NCBI GenBank assembly: GCA_023053545.1
Contig: JAKZAN010000007.1
Span: 2,728,001 to 2,792,000 of the forward strand
Length of the DNA: 64,000 nucleotides
Source of the DNA: Lepidurus packardi
Lineage: Eukaryota > Arthropoda > Branchiopoda > Notostraca > Triopsidae
Direction: 5' to 3'
Below, in pieces: positions 46,248 to 57,000 of the stretch. The notes under the pieces were generated by a model. It had not been told where the DNA came from. It did not search any database and saw only the letters and a list, made by a program, of their open reading frames with translations. Every line of letters starts with the position of its first letter. Position 1 is the stretch's first letter. The translations under genes and the position numbers were made by a program.

Positions 46248-46421
46248 CCCTCCTCCATAGCTTTTTCTGTCTTCAGGTATCCCTGTATTTTCCACTCTTA
46301 CTTAGTAAATCTCCCCGCCTCTCCCAACTACAAATACAAATACTGCTCCACGGCCCAACAATAATACAAGTTTAGTCTGATAAGAAACACTTAGTCAAGT
46401 TTAGCTCGAAATTGCCAAGGA

Positions 46422-48778
46422 TCATTTTCCGTTCCATCGGGGAATTAGGCTTAACATCAACGGATCTCGACTGCGCAAGATCCCCTCGCTGGATAGCACC
46501 ACTTCGGAGGGAAGAATTTCGGTTTCTAATTGGTAACGTCGGACGACGGAAGATATGAGGATCTTTTCTTCCAAGTTGGCGAATCTTTGTCCTATTACAA
46601 TCGACTTTCTTTTAGGCCTTCCTCTTTCATTCTTCTGTGGGCTTTCGTATTTTTTAAAAAACTTAAAACAATTATCTTTACCAATGCAATTCCGGGGACC
46701 AGCGCTGAAGGGAATATACACGTACGGGTAATGAGCAGGGGAATTTTCGGGTAGGAAACGTTCCGGTTGAAAGCTCCAGGGATCCGGAAAGTACTCTGGA
46801 TCGTGGTGCATGGCATATATAAGAATCATGGCCATGGAATTCTTCTTGATCACGTAATCACCTTGTAGATTAGGCGTATGTTAGTACTTGAACAGAAAAG
46901 GAAAACTAGTTACCAATTTTGACGTCTTCCGTAATAGCCCTAGCCACGAAAGGAACAGTAGAGTAGAATCGCAGTCCTTCTTTGATGCAGCATTCCAAAT
47001 ATGGCAACACTCCCACATCTTCAATAGCAAAGAGTCGATCGGATTCGCCAAAATACGCATCCAGTTCTTGGTACAACCGTTCTTGGGCCGCTGGATTGGT
47101 CGCCAAGGCATAAAGCAAGAAACTGGTGGAAACAGCTGTCGTGTCGTGTCCCTTTTTGGATTGAAATCAGCCGTTTTAAATTCCAATCACAATTTGCAAA
47201 CTTACCGCAAACATAAAAGTACTGACTTCATCACGAATGTCGGCCAATGACAGCTCGCCCGTCACGCGATGTTTGTTCAGCAGCAAATCCAAAAAGGCTA
47301 CCCTGTCTTGCTTAAGTTTTGCTTTATTATTGTTTTTGTGGAAATTTAAACGCATTTTGTAAGAGCAAGGACACCGACAAAACGATCCATTCTCGTACTT
47401 GCTTGTCTTGCCCAAGTAAAAGTGTACATCGGTACGATACCCATCCAATCAGAGAGCGAATTCACAATGTCGCCTCCCTAACGCTTAAGTTAATGATTAC
47501 CTTTAGAGCCTACCAACGCTTCAGCTAACGGTTATCTAGCGTTTCAACTTCATGGTAAGCTAGAACCTTTTACTTCAATCGAAAGAACTATATCCCAATG
47601 AACACTTTTACATGGACAGTCCAAACAACCTAATTTAATAGCTAATCCATTTAATAGTTTGGCTACGCATAGATTACATTTACTTACTTGGTAGGAAGTC
47701 ACTGTCAATGATGTCATCCAACTTGATTGAATCGGAAGTCCGGAAACGGTCCTCAATTACGCTATCTGCGTACTTGTGAATGTAGTCGCGAAGTTCCCGA
47801 TACTCCGGCCCCAAGGGTGTCCGTTCGAACATGAATTTGGACCAGAGCCAAGGTCGAAACATGCGGTGTTGCATAATATGCGTTAACCTAAAAGAAAGTG
47901 GGTGTTGTACCCTTCGAACCAAGGCCGCGTACATGCTTTAAAGCCAATACCTTGAAATAGCTCGAACGTATTTGGACTCGGGTTCTTCTTGCGCCTTTAC
48001 GTTCACGCCCATCGCCGTTTCTATCATCAAGCTAAGATTACCAAAATGGAAACAAACGCTGTATCTGCGTACGTGTAATGATGTCTAAAGTACAGCGAGA
48101 AACGGAACCATAGATGTCAAAAGTGTTGCATTGCTTGTTTTGGATCTGATCTTCCATTATTTGGATCATCAGTGCAACGTTCTCTTGCATAATGGGGACG
48201 AAGTTCTCCAGTATTTTAAAGTGGAACGCTGGTGTCAGCATCTTTCGCCTGGATTTCCACAGAGATCCTTCGGAAGAAGAGAACACATGTCATATAAGTC
48301 TCCTTCTCCGGTTGCCATCAGCTAACCATTGTTTTATTTTAAGGATCACCTTGACTCGTAACCAGACCGTTTCCCAACCAATCTTCAAGAAAAATGTAAT
48401 CCCGACTTTTGTTGATGAGCTTGGAGCTGCTGAGAATCACCTGAATCGCGTCTGGACTGGACAGAGCCACGTATGGAATCGGTCCCATCCAGAACTGGTA
48501 GATCCTCCCATACTTCTCTCGCCAAAACTTGTGGATCAATTGAAGCAATCCTTTGTATAGTTACAAAGCAAGACCTATTAAATGCCAAAACATTTACGGT
48601 AAACTTGCTTACGATCATTCCCGACATTAAAATCCCAGACATTTCCGATTAAAAGAAACGATACAGGTCCCGGTATTGCCTTGGAACCCGGTGTTGGCTT
48701 CCGGTAACTCTGCACGTACGCATACCAAGCGAGGCAGACTAGAGAAAGTACCACAAATACTGGAATCACACTCAGCAT
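46422..48778 (-). CDS. Cytochrome P450, CYP4 family, complete
   Basis: A membrane-anchored mono-oxygenase; CYP4 enzymes typically omega-hydroxylate fatty acids or act on hormones and xenobiotics, but the substrate cannot be read here. Exons 5'-3': 48778-48613, 48550-48350, 48267-48073, 48020-47951, 47887-47688, 47321(or 47306)-47206, 47151-46914, 46861-46682, 46591-46422; total 511 codons, usual for CYP4. Features in order: an N-terminal hydrophobic anchor ([20 protein letters not shown]), a proline hinge (KAIPGPVSF), TPAFHFKIL, the QTAMG segment (ETAMG in most CYP4), [11 protein letters not shown], the I-helix oxygen motif AGHDTT, the ExxR helix (CIKEGLRFY), PERF (FQPERFL) and the haem loop [14 protein letters not shown] with its Cys. 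Intron 48021-48072 is only 52 nt. The sixth exon's acceptor is uncertain by 15 nt. It converges with PPP6C, 174 bp between stops. Confidence 0.95.
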
Positions 48779-49628
48779 CCTGGCTTATCTCAATGAAACT
48801 AACGTCTTACTCCAAACCTCCCATGTTATTTCAGATGTGCTTACGCTTGTCAAACGTTTCAATTACTTTCGACGATTGGTCAACGACTAGACCTTTGAGT
48901 TCTAATTAACGACTGTGACCATTCAGTTAGCGAGATCTTTCTTTAGCGAGCAAGTTTTTTGCTAATATTTAATTTCAGAAAAAGCTGAGCTCCAAAAAAG
49001 TAGTTGTATTTGGTTTAAATTTCTCTTTGAGTCGGCCGAATAGGCCAACAGCTATTGATTTAGGCAAGCTTTAGATGGGATTTTAGAATGATAACCCAAA
49101 AGCATGAGAATTACGGTTTTTCTACCAAGGTATCGTAATAGTAACGTAGGCAATACCACAGCAGCCTTTTTAAATTCCCACTTTAAATAATGTATTAAAT
49201 ATAATTTCTCCATCTACCTAAAACGTTAAAAAATTCTACATTTGGAAATTATTATCATCTAGTCAATACTTTGCTGTACTTCTTACTAGCAAATTTGCGT
49301 ATAACTTGTAAAAGATAGGGTGAAAGACTCTACAATCGCAACTTCTTGTGCCTTAAATTTACCGCGGTTTATTAAGCCTGAGAATGGTCTTCTTAGCTCG
49401 CATTCCAAGCCGGGCGCTGTGGCAACCGACGCCATATTGTTTGTCAGCTTGTTAATGATAAACACGATCGAGATTGTATGTAAATTTTGACAGGTTATAT
49501 TTACTTTAAGAAATACGGATCAAAGCCAACGTTGTTTGTAATTTAATCTATTTAAGTTCTTAATTTAAGTAGCAATATAACGACTGCTACTTTTGGCTCC
49601 TAAAAAATATTCTTAACCCTAATCGCTA
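48779..49628. other. Divergent promoter region of the CYP4 (-) and BTB (+) genes
   Basis: 850 bp between two start codons, AT-rich, with no frame I can support and no promoter motif I would defend. Confidence 0.5.
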
Positions 49629-52600
49629 ATGCGCACCATGGCTGAAGACGATGGCTTCTGTTTACGGTGGAGTAATCATAAAGCGACAGTAATTGGCGTT
49701 TTCGACTCGTTGCTAAAAGCTGGGACATTGCTAGACGTAACGCTAGCGTCGGAAGGAAAATGGTTACGAGCTCACCGACTTGTCTTGTGTGCTTGCAGTA
49801 ATTATTTTGAGGTATTTTGTCTCGTGACTTTTCCCGAAACATCAAAACCCTTATTAACTGTTTGATTTTATCTGTTGAATAGGAGCTACTGTCGTTCCAG
49901 CCTGAGAAGAATGCCATTTTGTATATGAAAGACGTCCCTTTTTCACACTTGGAAGCCTTAATTGCATACATGTACCGAGGGGAAGTCAACATAGCCCAAG
50001 CAGAGCTCCCCAGCTTCATTAAGACGGCGGATGCTTTGCGTATCAGAGGCTTGTCAGATAGCTCGAACCGCCTACAAGAACTTGCCAGTAAGGCGACAGA
50101 AACGCCCATCGCCAACCGACCCAAATCTCCCAACCGAGTCATTGCCCAGTCTCAACCTCCCCAAATTGTTGCACATACGTCTTCAGCCTCTCCGAGTGAA
50201 TCTCCAACACTCACGACTCGTCGTTCCAAGCGTTTCCGACCCGAGTCGCCCTCAGATGCACTTGTGTCCACTATGCTTAAAAATGGCTTACCAGACAAAC
50301 GAATTCCTGTCGTGCATCTCACGCCCATTGACGCTGGTGCGCCTGTTGAACGAAGAGGGTCGCCAGCACAGCCTTTACCTCTCAAACTGAGTACTTCTCA
50401 AACCGCTTTACCCGTCATTAGCTCCGTAAAGTCCACCGCAATTGCTCCCACATCAAGCCAGTCGGTGCCCATGGTCGTCATTCCTGCGACCACCGCAGAG
50501 AGCGAGAACACTGTGGATCCGCTAGGCGATATGATGGTGCCTAAAGTAGAGCTCGAAGATGTGGATCTCGACAGTACAGCTGTCGACAATACTTTAGGAG
50601 GCGGGGAGGAAGAGTGGAGTGACATTGAAGGACAAGGAACTTCGCGAGACGAAGCAGAAGGTAACTTTCCATTCATTTTGCATCAAAAACGTCTTAAAAA
50701 CAGTTAGCTTTTTTCGCTGTTTATACTGTAACTGTTTATGTTATAACTTATTTTATATTGAAACAGGATGGGGAGGACATGAAGCTAGCAACTCAGGGGC
50801 AACCAGTGGCGGAGAAGGAACCAGCCGCGAATTCCGATTCCGCAACCAAGGTAAGGCAGAACTAAACAAGCAATGAACGTAGTCAGGGTTGTAAAGGTAA
50901 ATTGTTAATGTACACTTGTTTACTAAATACGCCTTAATTTACATCGCGTTAAAAAAATCGTTGAAAAGGTCTGTTTTAGTGCATGTAAAGCATGGGAAGG
51001 GACAAATTTAGAAAAGTAACGTCAATTTGGTTAAATATTGCACTGTAATATTAGTACACTCTATTTTTTTTACTTACTTTATATGTTGTATAGTCTGTTT
51101 TGATACATTTGTTACTGTGTCACAAATTGCATTAAAGATTTTCTGATGAATATTACATTGTTTATAAGCAAAACCTGCAATTATCTACTGTATATGTTAA
51201 TATTATTAAATTGGACTGTAGCCTATTCGTTTAGAATAATAATGCTAGAAATAAGTAAGTCCCATCGCTTAACCTAAATTATGAATCGTAAGTACTATTA
51301 TTAATAATAGAAATTAAAATTATGCATAGTAAAATGGAGTTATTAGAACAGTATTAATGTATATTTTTGTGTTTAACATGTCATGTAAAATACCAAAATC
51401 TATCTTTACAGCCCTGAACTTATTAGAGAACGTTGAAGCATGGTATTGAACGTTCGCCAATATTTACTTAAGGAGTGCGGTTAGGAGAGTGAGATTGGGG
51501 TGGTCGATCAGACGGAAATCAGGGAGATTTGAATAAAACTCAGGTAGTTACAGGATTCGTAGAAATAAGCTAGTTAGGTCTTGTGAAGCTTTTTCCGTGT
51601 AGTATTCTCTTGTCTTCTGACCATGGGTCTGAACTCGCATTACGTGCGGGTTTTATTGGTGGAAAACAAAGCGTGGTTTTCGTATCTGACATTGAAAAAG
51701 AGTTAATTCTTCTGGGGAAAGTTAGTACAATGAGGGCGAAGGAAAAGGGCACTAGAAGGAAAGCAAGGGAATCAGGAGGAACAAAAATCAGGAACCAAAT
51801 GACTTGATTCAAGCTTTTGTCACTGTATTGCAGGTGATCAGACTACCCTCATGCGCTTCGCCTGTGACAAGTGCCATCAGATCTTTAAATGGCGTAAAAA
51901 TTATATTCAGCACATAAAGCGGAAGTGCGGCCAGGTCTCCCCTGTAGTCTATGAATGCCCTGTATGTAAAGTTCCCTTCAACAGACGTTTCAACCTGAAG
52001 CGCCATCTGCGCAGCATGCACGAAATGATCCTAAAAAATGATCCAAAATGATTGCTAAAATAAACGGTTAACAAACCACGTGACTTTTTTTGCGAAATTT
52101 CTCTCCGTAATAGCTTGATTGCTACTACGCGCATGATGAAAAAAAACACAGATAACTTAAGAGTTTAGGTCTTTTTACCTCCACTAGACCAGCATGAGTT
52201 AGAACTACGATCAGTTTCAATTTCAGGGGAATTCTGCCAGTTTAGGATGACGCTAGTGGGGGTTTTCTCGTTCTTGCAAGGATATTTTCGGCTGTTGTAG
52301 TTTAAAAAAGGCTCCGAATTGGAGGGCATTTTTGCTTCTCGATTCATGTGAAAACCGTTCTTTTCTGTTTTGTTGCAGGCGAGCTGCAGCTCCTTGATGA
52401 TTCCCCGTCCGAAAACGAGTGGAAAATGATCTTGACAGGGACCGGCGAGAAACGGTACCTGTGTCTCAAGTGCAAAAAGCACTATAAGCGCAAGAACCAT
52501 GCGCAGAGGCATTGCAATTACGAGTGCAACAGCGAACCGCGCTACATTTGCCCCAACTGCTCCTACAAGACCAAACGCAAGGAAAACTTGAGAAAGCATG

Positions 52601-53330
52601 TCCTTAGCCATCATATCAACCAGTATCCACCGCCTTACTCGCAAGTAGAGATGCGATCGGGGATGGGAAGAGATCCACTGTCGGTCTAAGAACCAAAACA
52701 AAGAAAATTTAAGCCTTTTGCTCGTCCTGTGTTTCGTTTTTAGGCTCGTTTTTCGGTTATCGTATTGAAAGGAACGTTATTTGTCGGCTAATCTAGGGCT
52801 TGGGAAAAATTAAAAGTGACCTTACGACTGAATCCGCCTGTTTGACATGTGCCTTCATGTTTTGATTGTATGGTTGTTTGGTTATCTTCCGTTGAGGCAG
52901 TGAAGCCAGTAAACAATTACTGTTTAGAAAGACTGAATTTGTTAAGGATTGAAAGCAGTTTTCTGGTGTTGGCGTTGGGTTAATGGGATCGCTGCTTAGC
53001 GAATACAGGAAGAACATTTATGCAATCCGATTGTTTTAGTCCCATGATAACATTTTCGTACGTGGTTTTTAATAAGTTTTATTCTTGTGTCTTGTTTCTG
53101 CAGCAATCTTTGGCCTTAACTCTTCGGGTTCCTTTAATCCGGTTCGATTTGCCTGTCCGCATTGCCCGCGATCTTATAAGAATCTACGTCATCTCCGCAG
53201 TCATCAGAGAAACGAGTGTCGTACCGTGGTACCCAAGTTTAGCTGCATGATGTGCGACTACAGGGGCAAACGGAAGCAACACCTCGTATCGCACCTCAAG
53301 ACGCACCATAACGTAGTTCTTCCTATGTAA
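49629..53330 (+). CDS. BTB/POZ zinc-finger transcription factor, lola/tramtrack type, with alternative 3' exons
   Basis: Common exons 49629-49811, 49883-50660 and 50767-50850 encode a BTB domain (about residues 9-125: FCLRWSNHKATVIGVFDSLL, VTLASEGKWLRAHRLVLCAC, MYRGEVNIAQAELPSF) and a Ser/Pro/Thr-rich linker with a basic, possibly nuclear-localising RRSKRFRPESP and an acidic patch. The FCLRW start and wording are those of arthropod lola, tramtrack and Broad-type BTB dimerisation domains. The last common exon ends in phase 1 at 50850, and three downstream acceptors (51834, 52379, 53104), each in phase 1, lead to separate terminal exons with their own finger pair and stop. A second ATG at 49638 (CACCATGG) has a better context than 49629 and may be the real start. 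No orthologue can be named with confidence; lola is the best structural parallel. Confidence 0.9.
50851..51833. other. Intron before the first zinc-finger exon of the BTB gene
   Basis: About 1 kb, AT-rich, with no finger-like frame. If the last common exon is not spliced, translation would stop at 50873. Confidence 0.7.
51834..52051 (+). CDS. BTB gene, alternative terminal exon a (zinc-finger pair)
   Basis: The acceptor TTGCAG is followed by a phase-1 frame to TGA at 52049-52051. It holds one atypical finger with a C-C-H-C ligand set (FACDKCHQIFKWRKNYIQHI then KRKC) and one classical C2H2 finger (YECPVCKVPFNRRFNLKRHL then RSMH). AATAAA at 52059-52064 supports a transcript ending here. Confidence 0.9.
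52059..52064 (+). other. Polyadenylation signal after zinc-finger exon a
   Basis: AATAAA begins eight bases after the stop of terminal exon a, so this exon probably has its own 3' end. Confidence 0.5.
52379..52689 (+). CDS. BTB gene, alternative terminal exon b (zinc-finger pair)
   Basis: The acceptor GTTGCAG leads in phase 1 to an acidic linker (GELQLLDDSPSENEW), a C-C-H-C finger (YLCLKCKKHYKRKNHAQRHC with NYEC) and a C2H2 finger (YICPNCSYKTKRKENLRKHV with LSHH), then a Pro/Tyr tail to TAA at 52687-52689. Confidence 0.9.
53104..53330 (+). CDS. BTB gene, alternative terminal exon c (zinc-finger pair)
   Basis: The acceptor TTCTGCAG leads in phase 1 to a C-C-H-C finger (FACPHCPRSYKNLRHLRSHQ with RNEC) and a C2H2 finger (FSCMMCDYRGKRKQHLVSHL with KTHH), ending at TAA 53328-53330 and followed by an A run. 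Confidence 0.9.
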
Positions 53331-54014
53331 AAAAAAAAAAAATGGAGACAAATGGATAAATCTTCAACAACTACACACCAAAAACTGACCAATTGTTTGT
53401 TCCATCGGCTGGGGAATTTTTATTATTTTTTTTGTTATTTTTTTTTTTTTTTTAAAGAAATACATTCCTTTTCGTATGGACAGCTTTGTACTGGAAATAT
53501 CGGATTGGTAGTTTTTGTAGGGTGCGATCCGATTTTGATTCTCTAGATACAAACAAATCTGCGAATTTAAGTAAGGATCCAATGAAAGTACTACGTCGTA
53601 AGTTACCTTGATCCGACCATAGGTGTCCAAGTTGTATCAAAATTGCCGCCTTTTATGATTGTTATCTTGTTGAATAACAGATGGCAGCTACAGAATTAGT
53701 AAAAAATCATGGGGAAAATCCCTTTTTCGTTAAAAATTTTAAAGTTGCTATTTAGACTTGATATCTTTTTTAAAAAGCAGAGATGAGCTAGACTAGTTTA
53801 TAATGTGTGGTAAAGTACTGGTGATTTTTAAAAGCATATGACAAAAGTATCGTATTACTTTACAGGGAGGTTTTTCCTTTTAATATTATTGGGCGACGGA
53901 ATTTTGTTTACCAACAAAGCGCTGTATCATGTGGATGAGAATATTTTCTGTAATCGCGTAAAGTTTGCGAATTTTGAAAGCTTTTAAATAATATATACGC
54001 ACAACGCCTCAAAG
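53331..54014. other. Spacer between the BTB gene and VPS13D
   Basis: AT-rich with homopolymer A and T runs (53332-53341, about 53435-53455). No gene seen. It must contain the 3' end of exon c transcripts and the VPS13D promoter. Confidence 0.6.
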
Positions 54015-57000
54015 ATGTTAGAAGGCTTAGTTGCTTGGCTCCTCAACAATTATCTTGGTCGTTATCTGGAAAATTTGAACACTGATCAACTCTCGATTGC
54101 ACTTTTGCAAGGTAGAATATTAATGATAACATTATTTTCTCTTTTTTTCTACTAAATTTTACCGAACTTTATTCCTTCAGTTCAGGTTAATGAAAATTTC
54201 ATCGATTCAAAATTTATTATATTAGTTGATTAAGTTTTGATTTTGTTTTGATTAGGCGAAGTTGAACTGGAAAATGTTCCTCTACGGAAAAGTTTATTAA
54301 TGGGGCTGGATACCCATTTGCAAGTACGAGCCGGGTTTGTGGGTAAAGTCAAACTGCAGATTCCTATGCGGAAATGGAAGACGGAGCCCTGGGTTATCAT
54401 TTTAGAAGGTGTTTATCTAGTCGTTGGTCCTAAAAGACCAGCAGACTACAGCGAAGAAGCCGAAGAAGCAGCCGCATTGGAAGTCAAACTCTCTCGACTA
54501 GATACTGAAGAAGTTTCTTGGAGAGCTCAGAATGAAACGCTAAGCAACACCTCTTACTCGACCAGTTATTACTCTTGGTTGGGTTATGGCGCTAGTTTAA
54601 TGACCAACATCTTGGAAAACTTCCAAGTAAAACATGGCGCTACTTTGTTTCAAACTGGATTTAAAAGTTTCCTTTCCCATAGCTAAGCATCCAAGACGTC
54701 CACGTGAGGTACGAAGATGACGTATCTTTTCCCAATTCAACCATCGCCTTTGGCTTGACTTTGGGCTCAGTAGTGGTTCAAAGTTGTGATAACAACTGGG
54801 TCCCTAAGCAAAACCCAGGTCATCATAGCAATCTCCAAGAAGAGGCTTTGTACAAGCTGCTGGAACTCAAAGAACTGGCTTTTTACAGTCAGGAAAGTAC
54901 AGAAGCCTGGGGCGATTTACCTCTACCCGAATTAGCGGTAACGATTACTTCACACTGCTTTTTAAATTGCATTTAAGTGTTAAACTTAGAAAATTGACAG
55001 GAATTTTCCTCCATTTATGAACCTTTGAACAGGTGAAAATGAAACGCCCTACTACGTTGCATCACATTTTAGCTCCTGTAAGCGGTCGGGCGAATGTCAA
55101 ACGTCATTGCAGTCCCAAGCCCTTACGCTCCCTTTCAACGCCACGTTTAGTCTGTGACTTGCAGTTGGACTGTTTCGCCTTGGAATTTACCAAAGTAAAG
55201 CTGTAAATCCTCCGTTTGTCTTGCACTTTTTTACGTAACATAGTCAAATCAGATGTAGATTCAATAAAACGTTAATAAACCCTGCCAAGACATGTGATTA
55301 AAAAGAAATTTATCTGTTTTAGGCCGAGTACCAGCGTTTGGCCTTCTGCCTGGAAGTCAGCTCTCGTTCTGGTCAAAGCTATCGCTACTATTCCTGGCGT
55401 CCCGAAGTTCCCGTGCTGGGCCATGCCCATGAGTACTGGCAATACGCGATCCAGGCTACCTTGGACGATTGCAAGCGGCGAAACCAGCATCGCAACTGGA
55501 ATTCTGCCTTATCCAAAGCCCGTGATGTCGTCCAGTACGTGTCCCTATACTCCGCCCATTTAGAGCAACCGATTGGCCCCGCCCAGGCTGATCTCAAGAA
55601 AGAAAAGGACCGCATCGAGTCTCAGCTCCCTTTGGAGGAGTTGCAAGCATTACGTCGAATCGCTGTGAAAAAAGTCGGGAAACCGGTTGTAGCCCCCCCG
55701 ATCAGTGTTACCGACACACCGTCGAGTCAACTAGGCCAAGGTTTGCTCCAAAACTGGTTCCCGGCCTGGACAGGGTGGTACACTTGGCCAGCAGACAGTC
55801 CTGCTGCTGATACTGCTGTCGTAACGCAGCAGGATGTCAGATTGGAAGAAGAACTTTGGGAAACTGTGGAAGACACGCTGAAAGATAACAGCCTCTTCCA
55901 GCGCGATCTCTTTTTCGGCCAGTTCAAGTTCTCCTTACGGCAAGGTACCGTCAAACTCCTCGGTGTGGACCGCAAACCGTTGCTGGAACTTCAAGTGGAG
56001 CGGGTAGAGCATGAGTTAGCCACGAGACCCCGCCTGAAGTCGTACCGTCATAGTCTGAGCCTCGGCCAGCTCACTTTAAAGGATTGTCTCACTGAAAACA
56101 GCTTGTATCCGGTGCTAGTCGCGCCTCAAACAGCTCCCGATGTGATCAAATCGAGTCATTTGGCCACCGACAAGATTCCTTTATGGCGCTGGGCCTTGGG
56201 GTCGGGTACCTCCAGTATTCCTGCGCCTAAAAGCTCCGACCTTCTCTTCCAACTCGTCTTTGAGAAGCGGCCACTTGACTGCAAGTGCGACTACCGCCTC
56301 AAAATGTCTTCTGCACCTTTGGATATCGTCTATCATCGCTTAACCTTGGATTGGGTCCGCGATTTCTTCGCTAATCCGTTGAAGATTCATGCTGACCAGG
56401 AACAGCAGCAACTACCATCCACCGGAGCGCAGCACAGAGCTCAACTATGGTCCAGAGCTACGCGCGCACAAACGCTTTGGGATGTGGAGCTGGAAATTGC
56501 GGCTCCACAGGTCCTTTTCCCTGAAGATGTGACGCGGAAAGATAGCTTGCTCCTCGTGGTCGATTTTGGCAAATTACACGTAGCCAATGCGCATCGCTGT
56601 GGATGTGTACCTCGTACGGGTGTAGGAAAAGGATTGGTAGATGAAGACGATGGTAATGTCTTCTACTATTTTATTCATTTAGCTGAATTCTTGGTGTAAT
56701 TTTGATGTTTCAGAAGAGTACGTGACGCCTTGCTCGACTCCGCCCAATGAAACGGAAGATATGGCTAAACCAGAGCTTTCGAGGCCCGTTTTGAATCCGA
56801 TTTCCACAGCTAAACCGACTATGTCTGCTGTCAAAGTCGATAGGTAAGCTGTGCAATTCCCCTTTGAAGTGGAAGACTTGAACGTTTTCAATTCCTTTTT
56901 TATTTCAAATCAACTTTCTACGTCCTTCCAGGTACTCTATCGAGTTGACGGATTTGCAAGTACTTGTGGGTAGAGTGAAGGACAACTGGAAAAACGCGCC

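Noticed and set aside
49883-50707. Reading the BTB frame through the donor at 50660 to a stop at 50705
   Set aside because: The donor GTAACT and the phase-matched exons at 50767 and beyond lead to zinc fingers, as expected for this family. The read-through adds only a short tail.
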